From the NCBI RefSeq assembly GCF_963665245.1, contig NZ_OY762267.1:868001-932000 (forward strand): a stretch of DNA of 64,000 bases, given 5' to 3'. Position numbers and translations under genes: made by a program. Positions 52,761 through 60,498 of the stretch are shown in pieces; position 1 is the stretch's first letter, and every line of letters starts with the position of its first letter. The stretch is from an uncultured Paludibaculum sp. Its GTDB lineage: Bacteria; Acidobacteriota; Terriglobia; Bryobacterales; Bryobacteraceae. A model generated the notes under the pieces. It saw only the letters and a program-made list of their open reading frames with translations, had not been told where the DNA came from and did no database searches.

Positions 52761-52776
52761 TTGAGTGTATACTCAA
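52761..52776. promoter_or_regulatory. TetR operator, own promoter
   Basis: TTGAGT and ACTCAA arms around 4 bases, 15 bases before the TetR start. A matching site lies at 53382-53397. Confidence 0.65.
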
Positions 52777-52790
52777 TATAGAGGCGACCG

Positions 52791-53363
52791 ATGGCGCGAC
52801 TCAGGAGCGACGACAAGCGCGAGGCCATACTGACGGCGGCGGCCGGTGTGTTCGCCGAAAGAGGGCTCGCCGCGCCCACCTCGGCCATCTCCAAGGCCGC
52901 CGGAGTGGCCGAAGGTTCGCTGTTCACTTACTTCCCGACGAAAGACGATCTCATCAACGCCCTCTATCGCGAGATCAAGCTGGGGCTGGCCGGCGCGATG
53001 ATGTCCGGCTTCTCGCGGCAGGCGGACGTGCGCGGCAAGTTGCGCCACATTTGGGATTCGTATGTAAACTGGGGCATCGCGCATCCCGCCCAACGAAAGG
53101 TTCTGGCGCAGTTGCAGGTCTCCGACAAGCTCACCAGAGAGACCCGCGCTGTCGGTTCGGCTCCTTTTGCCGAAGTGCAGGTGATGGCCCGCCAGGCGGT
53201 GGAACAAGGCGTGGTGCGCGACATGCCGATCGAAGTGTTCACCTCCACTATCGACGCAATGGCTACCGCCACCATGGAACTCATTGCTTCCAACCCGTCT
53301 CAGGCGGACAAGTACCGCAGTTTGGGCTTCGAAGTAGTGTGGAGCGGAATCCGCAACGGATAG
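52791..53363 (+). CDS. TetR-family regulator
   Basis: A 190-residue regulator: helix-turn-helix at about residues 8-54 (KREAILTAAAGVFAERG, then AAGVAEGSLFTYFPTKDDLI), followed by a helical ligand domain. The inverted-repeat site directly upstream suggests autoregulation, and the copy before the next gene suggests control of the oxidoreductases there. Ligand unknown. Confidence 0.9.
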   Translation: MARLRSDDKREAILTAAAGVFAERGLAAPTSAISKAAGVAEGSLFTYFPTKDDLINALYREIKLGLAGAMMSGFSRQADVRGKLRHIWDSYVNWGIAHPAQRKVLAQLQVSDKLTRETRAVGSAPFAEVQVMARQAVEQGVVRDMPIEVFTSTIDAMATATMELIASNPSQADKYRSLGFEVVWSGIRNG

Positions 53364-53381
53364 TTTTCTCGTCGTTGCAAC

Positions 53382-53397
53382 TTGAGTGAGCACTCAG
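53382..53397. promoter_or_regulatory. TetR operator before the oxidoreductase pair
   Basis: TTGAGT and ACTCAG arms around GAGC; five inner base pairs are perfect. It lies 36 bases before the next gene's ATG and matches the arms of the site at 52761-52776. Confidence 0.65.
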
Positions 53398-53433
53398 GCA
53401 TCTATTAGGCAGCAGGAAAGGAAACCGACGCGA

Positions 53434-54111
53434 ATGAGGGTGCTGATCTTCGGAGCGACGGGCATGGTAGGCCACGGCGCTCTGCGCGCCGCGTTGATGG
53501 ATCCCGGTGTGGAGTTCGTTCAGACCATCGGCCGCACGGCCACCGGCCTCAACCACAAGAACCTGCGCGAGGTGGTCCATGCCGACCTCCTCCACTACGA
53601 CGCCGTGGAGACCGAACTCTCCGGCTTCGATGCCTGCTTCTTCTGCCTCGGCGTCTCGTCGGCGGGAATGCAGGAAGACGCGTATGAACGTGTGACCTAT
53701 GGCATCGCCATGGCCGCCGCCCAGACACTGGTCCGGCTGAATCCGCACATGACCTTCATTTTCGTCTCCGGCGCCGGAACGGACAGCACGGAGCGCGGCC
53801 GACTGATGTGGGCGCGGGTAAAGGGAAAAACAGAGAACGCCTTGATGCGCCTGCCCTTTCGGGCCAGCTATATGTTCCGGCCCGGCTTCATTCAGCCAGT
53901 GCATGGAGCCAAGTCGAAAACGGCTGTCTACCGTTTCTTCTACACAATCCTCACGCCCTTGATGCCGCTGCTGCGGTGGAGCTTTCCGGCCTACGTGCTG
54001 ACCACTGAGGAGATCGGGTTGGCGATGCTGCGCGTCGTCAGGTTGGGCGCGACAGAGCGGGTTCTGGAGACCAGAGACATCCGCGCGGTACTCACTTCTC
54101 GAAAGGGTTGA
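53434..54111 (+). CDS. NAD(P)-binding epimerase/reductase-like protein
   Basis: A 225-residue Rossmann protein with GATGMVG near the N-terminus (residues 7-13), of the atypical or extended SDR (NAD-dependent epimerase-like) type. Strands and the later hydrophobic segment (LTPLMPLLRW) fit. I chose ATG 53434, preceded by AGGAAAGGA; its upstream frame runs across the operator. The neighbour SDR gene begins 5 bases after its stop. Substrate unknown. Confidence 0.8.
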   Translation: MRVLIFGATGMVGHGALRAALMDPGVEFVQTIGRTATGLNHKNLREVVHADLLHYDAVETELSGFDACFFCLGVSSAGMQEDAYERVTYGIAMAAAQTLVRLNPHMTFIFVSGAGTDSTERGRLMWARVKGKTENALMRLPFRASYMFRPGFIQPVHGAKSKTAVYRFFYTILTPLMPLLRWSFPAYVLTTEEIGLAMLRVVRLGATERVLETRDIRAVLTSRKG

Positions 54112-54115
54112 TTCA

Positions 54116-55003
54116 ATGTCGCAATCAAAAGTCTGGTTGATCACGGGCAGTTCCCGTGGATTGGGAAGAGCGATTACGGAAGCAGTGCTGGCCGCCGGGC
54201 ATCAGGTAGTGGCCACGGCGAGGCAGCCTGGACAGTTATCGGACTTTGTCGAGCGCTACGGAGATCGCGTACGGGCTGTCGCCCTTGACGTCACCGACGC
54301 CGCGGCTGCCCGGGCGGCCGTGCAGACCGCCATCGACGAATTCGGACGCCTGGATGTCGTGGTCAACAATGCCGGTTATGGCTACGTAGGCTCGGTCGAA
54401 GACATGAGCGAGGGCGACTTCCGGGCCCAGATCGAGACGAACTTCTTCGGGGTCGTCAACGTTTCGCGTGCCGCGCTGCCGCATCTGCGGAGGCAACGTT
54501 CCGGCCACCTCGTCCAGATCTCGTCCATCGGCGGACGGCACAGCTCCCCGGGCCTCAGCGCCTATCAGGCCGCCAAATGGGCGGTGGGTGGATTCTCGGA
54601 AGTCCTTGCGAAAGAAGTGAGTCCGCTGGGGATCAAGGTGACCATCGTCGAGCCGGGCGGCTTCCGGACCGATTGGGCCGGCGCATCCATGAAGATCGAC
54701 GAAGTGCGGCCGGAGTATCAACCCACCGTGGGTGTTTACTCTGAGTTCATGCGCAGTCACGACGGGCAGCAGTTGGGAGACCCGAAGAAAGCGGCCCAGG
54801 TCCTGTTGCAATTGGTGGAACTGGACGAACCGCCGGTGCGATTGCTGCTCGGTGAGGACGCCCAATACCTGGCGGCAGCCAGCGCGGCCCACCGGACCAC
54901 CGAGGACGAGAAGTGGAAGCATCTCGGTGCCTCCACCGGCTTTGACGGAGCGCCCGGAATCGAGGCGCTGCTGTCGAAACTCCCCTCCACTGTGAAGTCG
55001 TAG
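54116..55003 (+). CDS. Short-chain dehydrogenase/reductase
   Basis: A 295-residue classical SDR. TGSSRGLG is the NAD(P)-binding motif, NNAGYG the NNAG motif, and catalytic Ser, Tyr and Lys are in SSIGGRHSSPGLSAYQAAK. It probably acts on a small carbonyl or hydroxyl compound, with NADP more likely given the Arg after the Gly motif. Coupled to the preceding epimerase-like gene, with both likely under the TetR regulator. Confidence 0.9.
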   Translation: MSQSKVWLITGSSRGLGRAITEAVLAAGHQVVATARQPGQLSDFVERYGDRVRAVALDVTDAAAARAAVQTAIDEFGRLDVVVNNAGYGYVGSVEDMSEGDFRAQIETNFFGVVNVSRAALPHLRRQRSGHLVQISSIGGRHSSPGLSAYQAAKWAVGGFSEVLAKEVSPLGIKVTIVEPGGFRTDWAGASMKIDEVRPEYQPTVGVYSEFMRSHDGQQLGDPKKAAQVLLQLVELDEPPVRLLLGEDAQYLAAASAAHRTTEDEKWKHLGASTGFDGAPGIEALLSKLPSTVKS

Positions 55004-55050
55004 ACGATAGGGTGGATGCGGCCCATCGGCGGCATCCGCCCTCGAATCAC

Positions 55051-55545
55051 TCAGTACGGCTTCTCGCCCACCCAATTGCCGGGCGGATCGTAGTAACAAA
55101 CCCACACTTCGCGCGGCCCGCGGCGGCCAGCGGCGCAGCCCACCTTCCTCGTTGTCCGCCAGACGATTTGTGTGTAGTGGCCACAGGCGGCGCCGGCGCG
55201 ACAGGTATTCGAACGCAAGTCGAAGTCCTTGGCCTCCGACGCCCAACTGTCGACGACGAACGCCGGAGACGCTCTCTGGCCGTCAATCTCGAAGAGGTTC
55301 TCACCAAGACGGCCCGCCGGACGATGCCGGAACTGCCCACTCGTGATCAGCGACCGGGACCACTGCCGCGCCAATGCCTCCAGCTCAGTCGACCAGACCA
55401 AAGGCGGCACGTGCACTCGGGTGCGGACCGCATTGTGGGCCGCAAGCATCGAACGTGCGACGTTATCAGTGGATTGAGCCGGGCAGGAAACGGTCGCCGT
55501 TAGTGTGGCGACGAGGGCGAACAAGATACGTTGGGACCAAAACAC
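55051..55545 (-). CDS. Secreted CAP-domain (PR-1-like) protein
   Basis: A 164-residue protein with a signal peptide (about 23 residues) and a CAP/SCP domain: LAAHNAVRTRVHVPPLVW, ENLFEI, CGHYTQIVW and VCYYDPPGNWVGEKPY. Two His residues in the usual cleft positions. The plant PR-1-like signature is strong. Extracellular role uncertain (sterol binding or defence-like in eukaryotic homologues). Confidence 0.9.
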   Translation of the reverse strand: MFWSQRILFALVATLTATVSCPAQSTDNVARSMLAAHNAVRTRVHVPPLVWSTELEALARQWSRSLITSGQFRHRPAGRLGENLFEIDGQRASPAFVVDSWASEAKDFDLRSNTCRAGAACGHYTQIVWRTTRKVGCAAGRRGPREVWVCYYDPPGNWVGEKPY

Positions 55546-55614
55546 ACTTCGTACTCTAGCAGCCCGCTGTGCGTGGGCAAGCGGCCGCGGATTTCAGGTT
55601 TGTTCGCCGAGCCG

Positions 55615-55857
55615 TCAGCAACTGCGGACGAGTTGAGCCGCCAGCACGGCCGCGCGCCTTTGATGTTCACCCGCGTCGGCTTTGCCTTGTCGCCGCCGGA
55701 CGTCATAGTCTTCGCGGCTGATTCGATGGGCCAACCGTTCATTCACGAGTTCGGACGCCGCAGTGCGGAGCTGTTTGCCCCAATTCCGGTTGCTGGCCTC
55801 CAATTGGGCGACTTGTTCGGCGCTCAGCACCGATACGTCTCCGGGCCATTCATTCAT
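55615..55857 (-). CDS. Small helical protein, doubtful
   Basis: An 80-residue frame with ATG start, mostly charged and helical, and no signal peptide. The upstream context (55858-55934) holds no obvious promoter. It could be real because flanking genes run the same way, but there is no family support. Confidence 0.35.
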   Translation of the reverse strand: MNEWPGDVSVLSAEQVAQLEASNRNWGKQLRTAASELVNERLAHRISREDYDVRRRQGKADAGEHQRRAAVLAAQLVRSC

Positions 55858-55934
55858 ACTCTCAATATCGGCCGAAAGAGCCGCAAGAATTAGGGCGACT
55901 CAACGCAGGCCAAGGAATTCGCCCCGCCGCGCAC

Positions 55935-57080
55935 CTATCGGAACAGTTTCGGCGCGAATTCATTCAGGTAGTCACGCCAGTTCAGCCATGTATGACCACC
56001 GTCTGTCTCCTTGAAAACCGGCTCAAATCCGTGCTTTTTCAGCATCTCGATGGTCACCTTGGTCGTGCCCAGCAGGAAGTCATCCTTGCCGGTGGCAAAC
56101 CACAGCAATTTCAGGCCCGGCTTCAGCTTGGCATTGTCGAGCATCGCTGCGCGCTCGGTCTCCCATTCCGGAGGGGTCGTCGGCGTGGCCCCGGCCGTCC
56201 TGGGACCGCGGCCGAATACGCCCGAGCTAAATACACCCATATAGGCGAATTGGTCGAGGTGCGCCATCCCGATATTGAGCGTCTGTCCGCCGCCCATCGA
56301 TAGCCCGGCAATGGCTCGGTTCTGACGGCCTTTCAGCACACGATAGTGACTTTCAACATAGGGGACGATGTCGCTCATGAAGTCATCGGCAAACTCATCC
56401 CGAGCCGTGGCCGTTCTCGGTCCCATCGAGGTGGACGTATGACCCGCCGGCATCACCACAATCATGGGCTTCGCCGTCCCTGCCGCGATGAGGTTATCGA
56501 GAATGAAACCGGCCCGGCCGACCGATGTCCACGAGTCGTCGCAATCGCTGGCGCCATGCAGCAGGTAGAAGAGCGGGAACTTGCCCTTGCCCAACTCGTA
56601 TCCGGGCGGAGTGTAGACGTGCATCCGGCGGTTGCGGTTCAGAGACTTCGAAAAGTAGGTAACCGAAGCCACGGCTCCATGTGGCACCTGACCAACATCC
56701 ACCCAGGCCGCCCCGGGCACCACCACCAGGCTCCAGCTATTGGCGTTCGACTCGCTCACCTGTGGATTGCGCGGATCCGTCGCGTTGACTCCATTGACGA
56801 TGAAGCGGTAGCGGTAAGCGCCGGCCGGCACAACGGGGGAAGTCGCTTCCCACACGCCGTTGGCGCCCTTCACCATCGGAATCACGCCACGAGTCAGGCC
56901 TTGAATGTCGCCACCCTGCACCTCAACCGTGTCGGCTTTCGGCGCCAGCAGCCGGAACGTGATCGTCCGCTCGGCGGACACCTCCGGCGACACGACCACA
57001 GGGCCCTGTGGTGCCTGGGCATTCACCATGACCGCGGTCGCAAACAGTGCGCCGGCGGTCCATCTGGCCATTCTCAGCAT
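55935..57080 (-). CDS. Secreted esterase (enterochelin/feruloyl esterase-like)
   Basis: A 381-residue exported enzyme: signal peptide (about 22 residues), an N-terminal beta-sandwich (FRLLAPKADTVEVQG, residues about 35-120), then an esterase alpha/beta domain. Nucleophile Ser in AIAGLSMGGG, with HGASDC in front and His in GGHTWLNW near the end. Family members act on ester-linked phenolics, siderophore esters or polysaccharide acyl groups. Fits with the polysaccharide-degrading genes around it. Confidence 0.9.
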   Translation of the reverse strand: MLRMARWTAGALFATAVMVNAQAPQGPVVVSPEVSAERTITFRLLAPKADTVEVQGGDIQGLTRGVIPMVKGANGVWEATSPVVPAGAYRYRFIVNGVNATDPRNPQVSESNANSWSLVVVPGAAWVDVGQVPHGAVASVTYFSKSLNRNRRMHVYTPPGYELGKGKFPLFYLLHGASDCDDSWTSVGRAGFILDNLIAAGTAKPMIVVMPAGHTSTSMGPRTATARDEFADDFMSDIVPYVESHYRVLKGRQNRAIAGLSMGGGQTLNIGMAHLDQFAYMGVFSSGVFGRGPRTAGATPTTPPEWETERAAMLDNAKLKPGLKLLWFATGKDDFLLGTTKVTIEMLKKHGFEPVFKETDGGHTWLNWRDYLNEFAPKLFR

Positions 57081-57181
57081 GATTGCTCTCCTTCCAACTG
57101 GTTTGCCGTGCCGATGCTATCACGCCCAGAGCACGCCCGGAGGCATAGTATCGGCGGCTGCGGACAGGGGAGTGGGTCCAG

Positions 57182-58762
57182 TTAGGGCAGTTCCAAATCC
57201 TGCTGGATTAAGCTCCGCGCTTCCACATGCACGGCTACTGCCGCATCCAGATAGGGACGGATAGACTCCGGGTTTGCCCACTCGAATTCGGTGTCGGTCA
57301 GAGCGAAGAGACGGTACTCTCCGGGCCGCAGTTGCTCAAAATCGAAACTGCCATCACTGTCGGTCTCGAAGCTCGAATACGCCCCCGGGTCAGAAGGAAG
57401 ACCGGCCGGTGCCGCCACAACCAGCACACCGGATGTTGGTTCCGATCCTCGGCGGACGAAGCCCTTCACGCGCCCGACGCCGTTACTGGCTACCACATTG
57501 ACCCGCACGGCCCCAGATCCAATTTCGATCACACCGTTCCGAACGGCGGGATCGTCCGAGGTGACTTGGCTGGCAAAGACGCCACGTGTTCCAACGATTT
57601 GCATCCGGTATCTGCCCGGCAAGGACACCGGCACCTCAAAGGAACCATCGGGCCTCACCTCACGGGTGAATCCGATGTTTGGCTCAGACTCATTGCGAAC
57701 CGCGACAAACAGGCGGGTCAGTAAGCTCCTGTCGCCATCCCGCACGGCCACTGTACCCGTCACCTTGGCAGCCTCCTGTAAACTCAGCGAGACCACCACA
57801 TCGCCAGAGGAGACCTCAACCTCCGCCATCGCGGATATCGGCTTCCTCTCGTCCTCGTTTCGGACGCGCACCGTGTATCGCCCAGGCGGAACAGCCGCAA
57901 TCCGCGTATCTCCGTAAAACGTGACCACCCGTTGGGAGCTTGGAACGCCAAGGATCCCCTCGCTGGTGAGATCGAGGCGCATCCGGGTGGAACGGCACTC
58001 GGCGCAGTTCACCGTAATACTATGTCCGGATTTAGGATACAGCGAGAAGTTCGCAACCGCCTCTTCGCCGGACTTGACCTGAATAGACGTGGCCGCCCGT
58101 GGATTACCCGTGTTTGCGTAGTAGGCAGGGGCAAAGGCGATGTGTGACATCGCGGTGTCGGCGGACGCACCGGCCCTCGCCAATCTAGCGCTGGATGCGT
58201 ACCAAGGTGCGCCGGTGACCGCAAGATAATACGATCCCGCCGGCAACCGGCCGAACCGGTACTCACCCAAATCGTTGGTGCGCACCCACCCCATGGTCAT
58301 CGTCGTTCGACGCCCAGCCGCCACATAGGAACGCAACAACTGGACAACGGCATCTTCCACAGGCTCGCCGCCATCGTCTAGGACGGTGCCGGAGATTGCG
58401 GACGGAGGGAACAGCCGGAATATCAGATTGTCGGTGCGCTGCCCAGGTCCGGCAACGATCGAAACGCCAAACGCGGAGTAGAGCGCCTGGGCTCCGTAGA
58501 ACTGCGGCGCCAAGCCACTGCGCTCTGCCCTGAGACTGAATTTACCCCGCGCGACGGTGAACTGGAATCGACCGTCCTCGGCGGTGATGGATGAGCCCAA
58601 TTCGGCAACGAGGCTTGAGGAATCCGCGAGTACAATTCGAGCCCGCTGCACAGGCTTGGCTGTAACCGCGTCGACCGCCGTGCCCGCGATGGTGAAGACG
58701 TCCGGCCTCTCCTGCCCCAGACAACCGCTCGCCGCCAACAGCGTGAAGACGATCCACTTCAT
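57182..58762 (-). CDS. Exported multi-domain protein (CarboxypepD_reg-like)
   Basis: A 526-residue beta-rich exported protein with several CarboxypepD_reg-like or SdrD_B-like modules (AISGTVLDDGGEPVEDA, LGEYRFGRLPAGSYYLA, KVTGTVAVRDG and later GRVKGFVRRG). The start MKWIVFTLLAASGCLGQ could be a lipoprotein signal (Cys14). Start overlaps the upstream gene's stop (ATGA), so they are coupled. Role is likely surface structure or binding; no enzyme motif. Confidence 0.7.
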   Translation of the reverse strand: MKWIVFTLLAASGCLGQERPDVFTIAGTAVDAVTAKPVQRARIVLADSSSLVAELGSSITAEDGRFQFTVARGKFSLRAERSGLAPQFYGAQALYSAFGVSIVAGPGQRTDNLIFRLFPPSAISGTVLDDGGEPVEDAVVQLLRSYVAAGRRTTMTMGWVRTNDLGEYRFGRLPAGSYYLAVTGAPWYASSARLARAGASADTAMSHIAFAPAYYANTGNPRAATSIQVKSGEEAVANFSLYPKSGHSITVNCAECRSTRMRLDLTSEGILGVPSSQRVVTFYGDTRIAAVPPGRYTVRVRNEDERKPISAMAEVEVSSGDVVVSLSLQEAAKVTGTVAVRDGDRSLLTRLFVAVRNESEPNIGFTREVRPDGSFEVPVSLPGRYRMQIVGTRGVFASQVTSDDPAVRNGVIEIGSGAVRVNVVASNGVGRVKGFVRRGSEPTSGVLVVAAPAGLPSDPGAYSSFETDSDGSFDFEQLRPGEYRLFALTDTEFEWANPESIRPYLDAAVAVHVEARSLIQQDLELP

Positions 58763-60366
58763 CGTGCCAACCCCGTCACTTTCACTTGAGCAGTGCCACT
58801 GGAGGTAACTCGCACGGTTACTCCGTTGGCGAATCCACGCCGGACGTCCGTGTCCTGATAGGCTACCTGCTCTATATCTGCGATCGCATACAACGTGTAA
58901 TCGCCCGGAGCCAGCGGCCCAAGATCGAATCGGCCATCAGGACCGCAGTACGTGATACTCGGACCGGAAACCGTATCGAAACCGGGCACCGCCAGGACTG
59001 CAACAGTTGTCGGGTGAGCGTTCGCTTCGAAGGAGCCCTCGACTCGGCCACCATCCGACCGGATCAGGAGTTCAATCGGTTCGGGCTTCTGACCTGCACG
59101 GATGGCGATCTTCGTGCTGGCCGTGAGCGGCGTGGCCCCCATCGAGGCGGATTGGACATAGCCACTGAACGGCTCCGCCTGCAATGTATATTCTCCCGGT
59201 GGTACGTTCTGGATGGACGCCCGGCCATCCCGCATATGGGTGCCTTGCCTGCGGTGGCTCTGGCCGGAAGAGATCAGCGCCACTTCAGCACCACAGGCGC
59301 GCAAGCCCGAACCTCGTCCGTCATCCTCGCACCGTGACGAAACCGGCACGTCGGCACCGAGTTGCAGCGGTAACTCAATTCCGTCTACCGGCCCGGAGTT
59401 CACAGTGATCTCGGTTTCCGCCTGCAATTGCGCTGGGGCTTCTCCTTGAAATGCACGCAACAGATATACACCCGAGGTAACGTCGTTGACGACGAACTTG
59501 CCGTTCACCGCGTTCACCGAGATGCGTGCCGAGACGACCTGCCCATCGGGAGACAGCAGTTCCACCACAATCTTGTCATGCGGCGTGTAGTTGGTCAGCG
59601 TGCCGCGGATCTTGAACGCCGCCCGCAAAGGCTCCTTGAAATCAGCTGTTACGTGCTCGCCATACTTGATCACAACCGGCGTGGCGGAGGCTCGTTCCGT
59701 CGCGCGTCCGTAATAGATGGGCGCCACCGCCTCGGGCCAATCGACGATCGGCGCGTTGTCGCCGAGAAAAGGGCGAGTGCCGCCCATTCGGCCCGCGAGT
59801 CTGATCAGGTACTCCCCGGGTACGATGTTCCAGAGTCTGTAATGGCCACGGTCGTCGGTCGCCACGGAGCGGGTTTGGCTGAGGGTCCGCCGCCCCTGAC
59901 TGACCTCTGCCCGTACAGCCTGTATGTTTGCCCCCGGTATGGGCTGGCCCGACAGATCCAGCACGGTACCTTCGATTGTGGACAACGGATGGATCTTGAG
60001 TTCCAGGTTCTGCTGAGATGGCCCGAGCACGAGAGAATTGCCACCGTCACCGCCCTGAAACTGCGGCTTCGTTGCGGATACTCGGTACGCCCCTCCCACC
60101 AGATCGGAGAAGGCGAACGTACCCGATGCATCGGTAAGCACTTGCGCCGACGGTTGGCCCTGATGCGCAGCGCGCCTCTCGCCCGAGACGAGAAGTAGGG
60201 TCACCAAAACGCGATTGACCGGCTCACCTGTGACACTGTTCGTCACATTTCCAGAAAGAGAGAACCTCTCGGAACTCGAAATCTGAGCAGTCAATAATGG
60301 ACATGGAAGTATAGCGCATAGCATCAATGGCAGCCAAAGCGATCTCACATTCATGGGTGACCACAT
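58759..60366 (-). CDS. Exported multi-domain protein (CarboxypepD_reg-like)
   Basis: A 535-residue paralogue-like neighbour of the gene at 57.2 kb, with a signal peptide (start may be Met5, MNVRSLWLP) and repeated modules: SLSGNVTNSVTGEPVNRVLV, TIEGTVLDLSGQPIPGANIQ and FKIRGTLTNYTPHD. No TonB barrel follows, so these are not receptors. The 133 bases before it hold an AT-rich stretch shared with the GH36 gene on the other strand. Confidence 0.7.
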   Translation of the reverse strand: MWSPMNVRSLWLPLMLCAILPCPLLTAQISSSERFSLSGNVTNSVTGEPVNRVLVTLLLVSGERRAAHQGQPSAQVLTDASGTFAFSDLVGGAYRVSATKPQFQGGDGGNSLVLGPSQQNLELKIHPLSTIEGTVLDLSGQPIPGANIQAVRAEVSQGRRTLSQTRSVATDDRGHYRLWNIVPGEYLIRLAGRMGGTRPFLGDNAPIVDWPEAVAPIYYGRATERASATPVVIKYGEHVTADFKEPLRAAFKIRGTLTNYTPHDKIVVELLSPDGQVVSARISVNAVNGKFVVNDVTSGVYLLRAFQGEAPAQLQAETEITVNSGPVDGIELPLQLGADVPVSSRCEDDGRGSGLRACGAEVALISSGQSHRRQGTHMRDGRASIQNVPPGEYTLQAEPFSGYVQSASMGATPLTASTKIAIRAGQKPEPIELLIRSDGGRVEGSFEANAHPTTVAVLAVPGFDTVSGPSITYCGPDGRFDLGPLAPGDYTLYAIADIEQVAYQDTDVRRGFANGVTVRVTSSGTAQVKVTGLAR

Positions 60367-60498
60367 ACATATTACTATATCGATCTACTTTTAAGATTGA
60401 TTTAGATGAATCATGTCAGGGCACACCCGGCAGGTCATTCACTCAGACCGAGACGATCCAGCCCGGCCCCGGGATTGACTATAGTGGATGGAAGTTTC

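Noticed and set aside
55531..55893. A + strand 120-codon gene over the small - strand gene
   Set aside because: Composition is that of a reverse frame and its 5' end lies in the CAP gene's promoter region. The - strand alternative is listed at low confidence.
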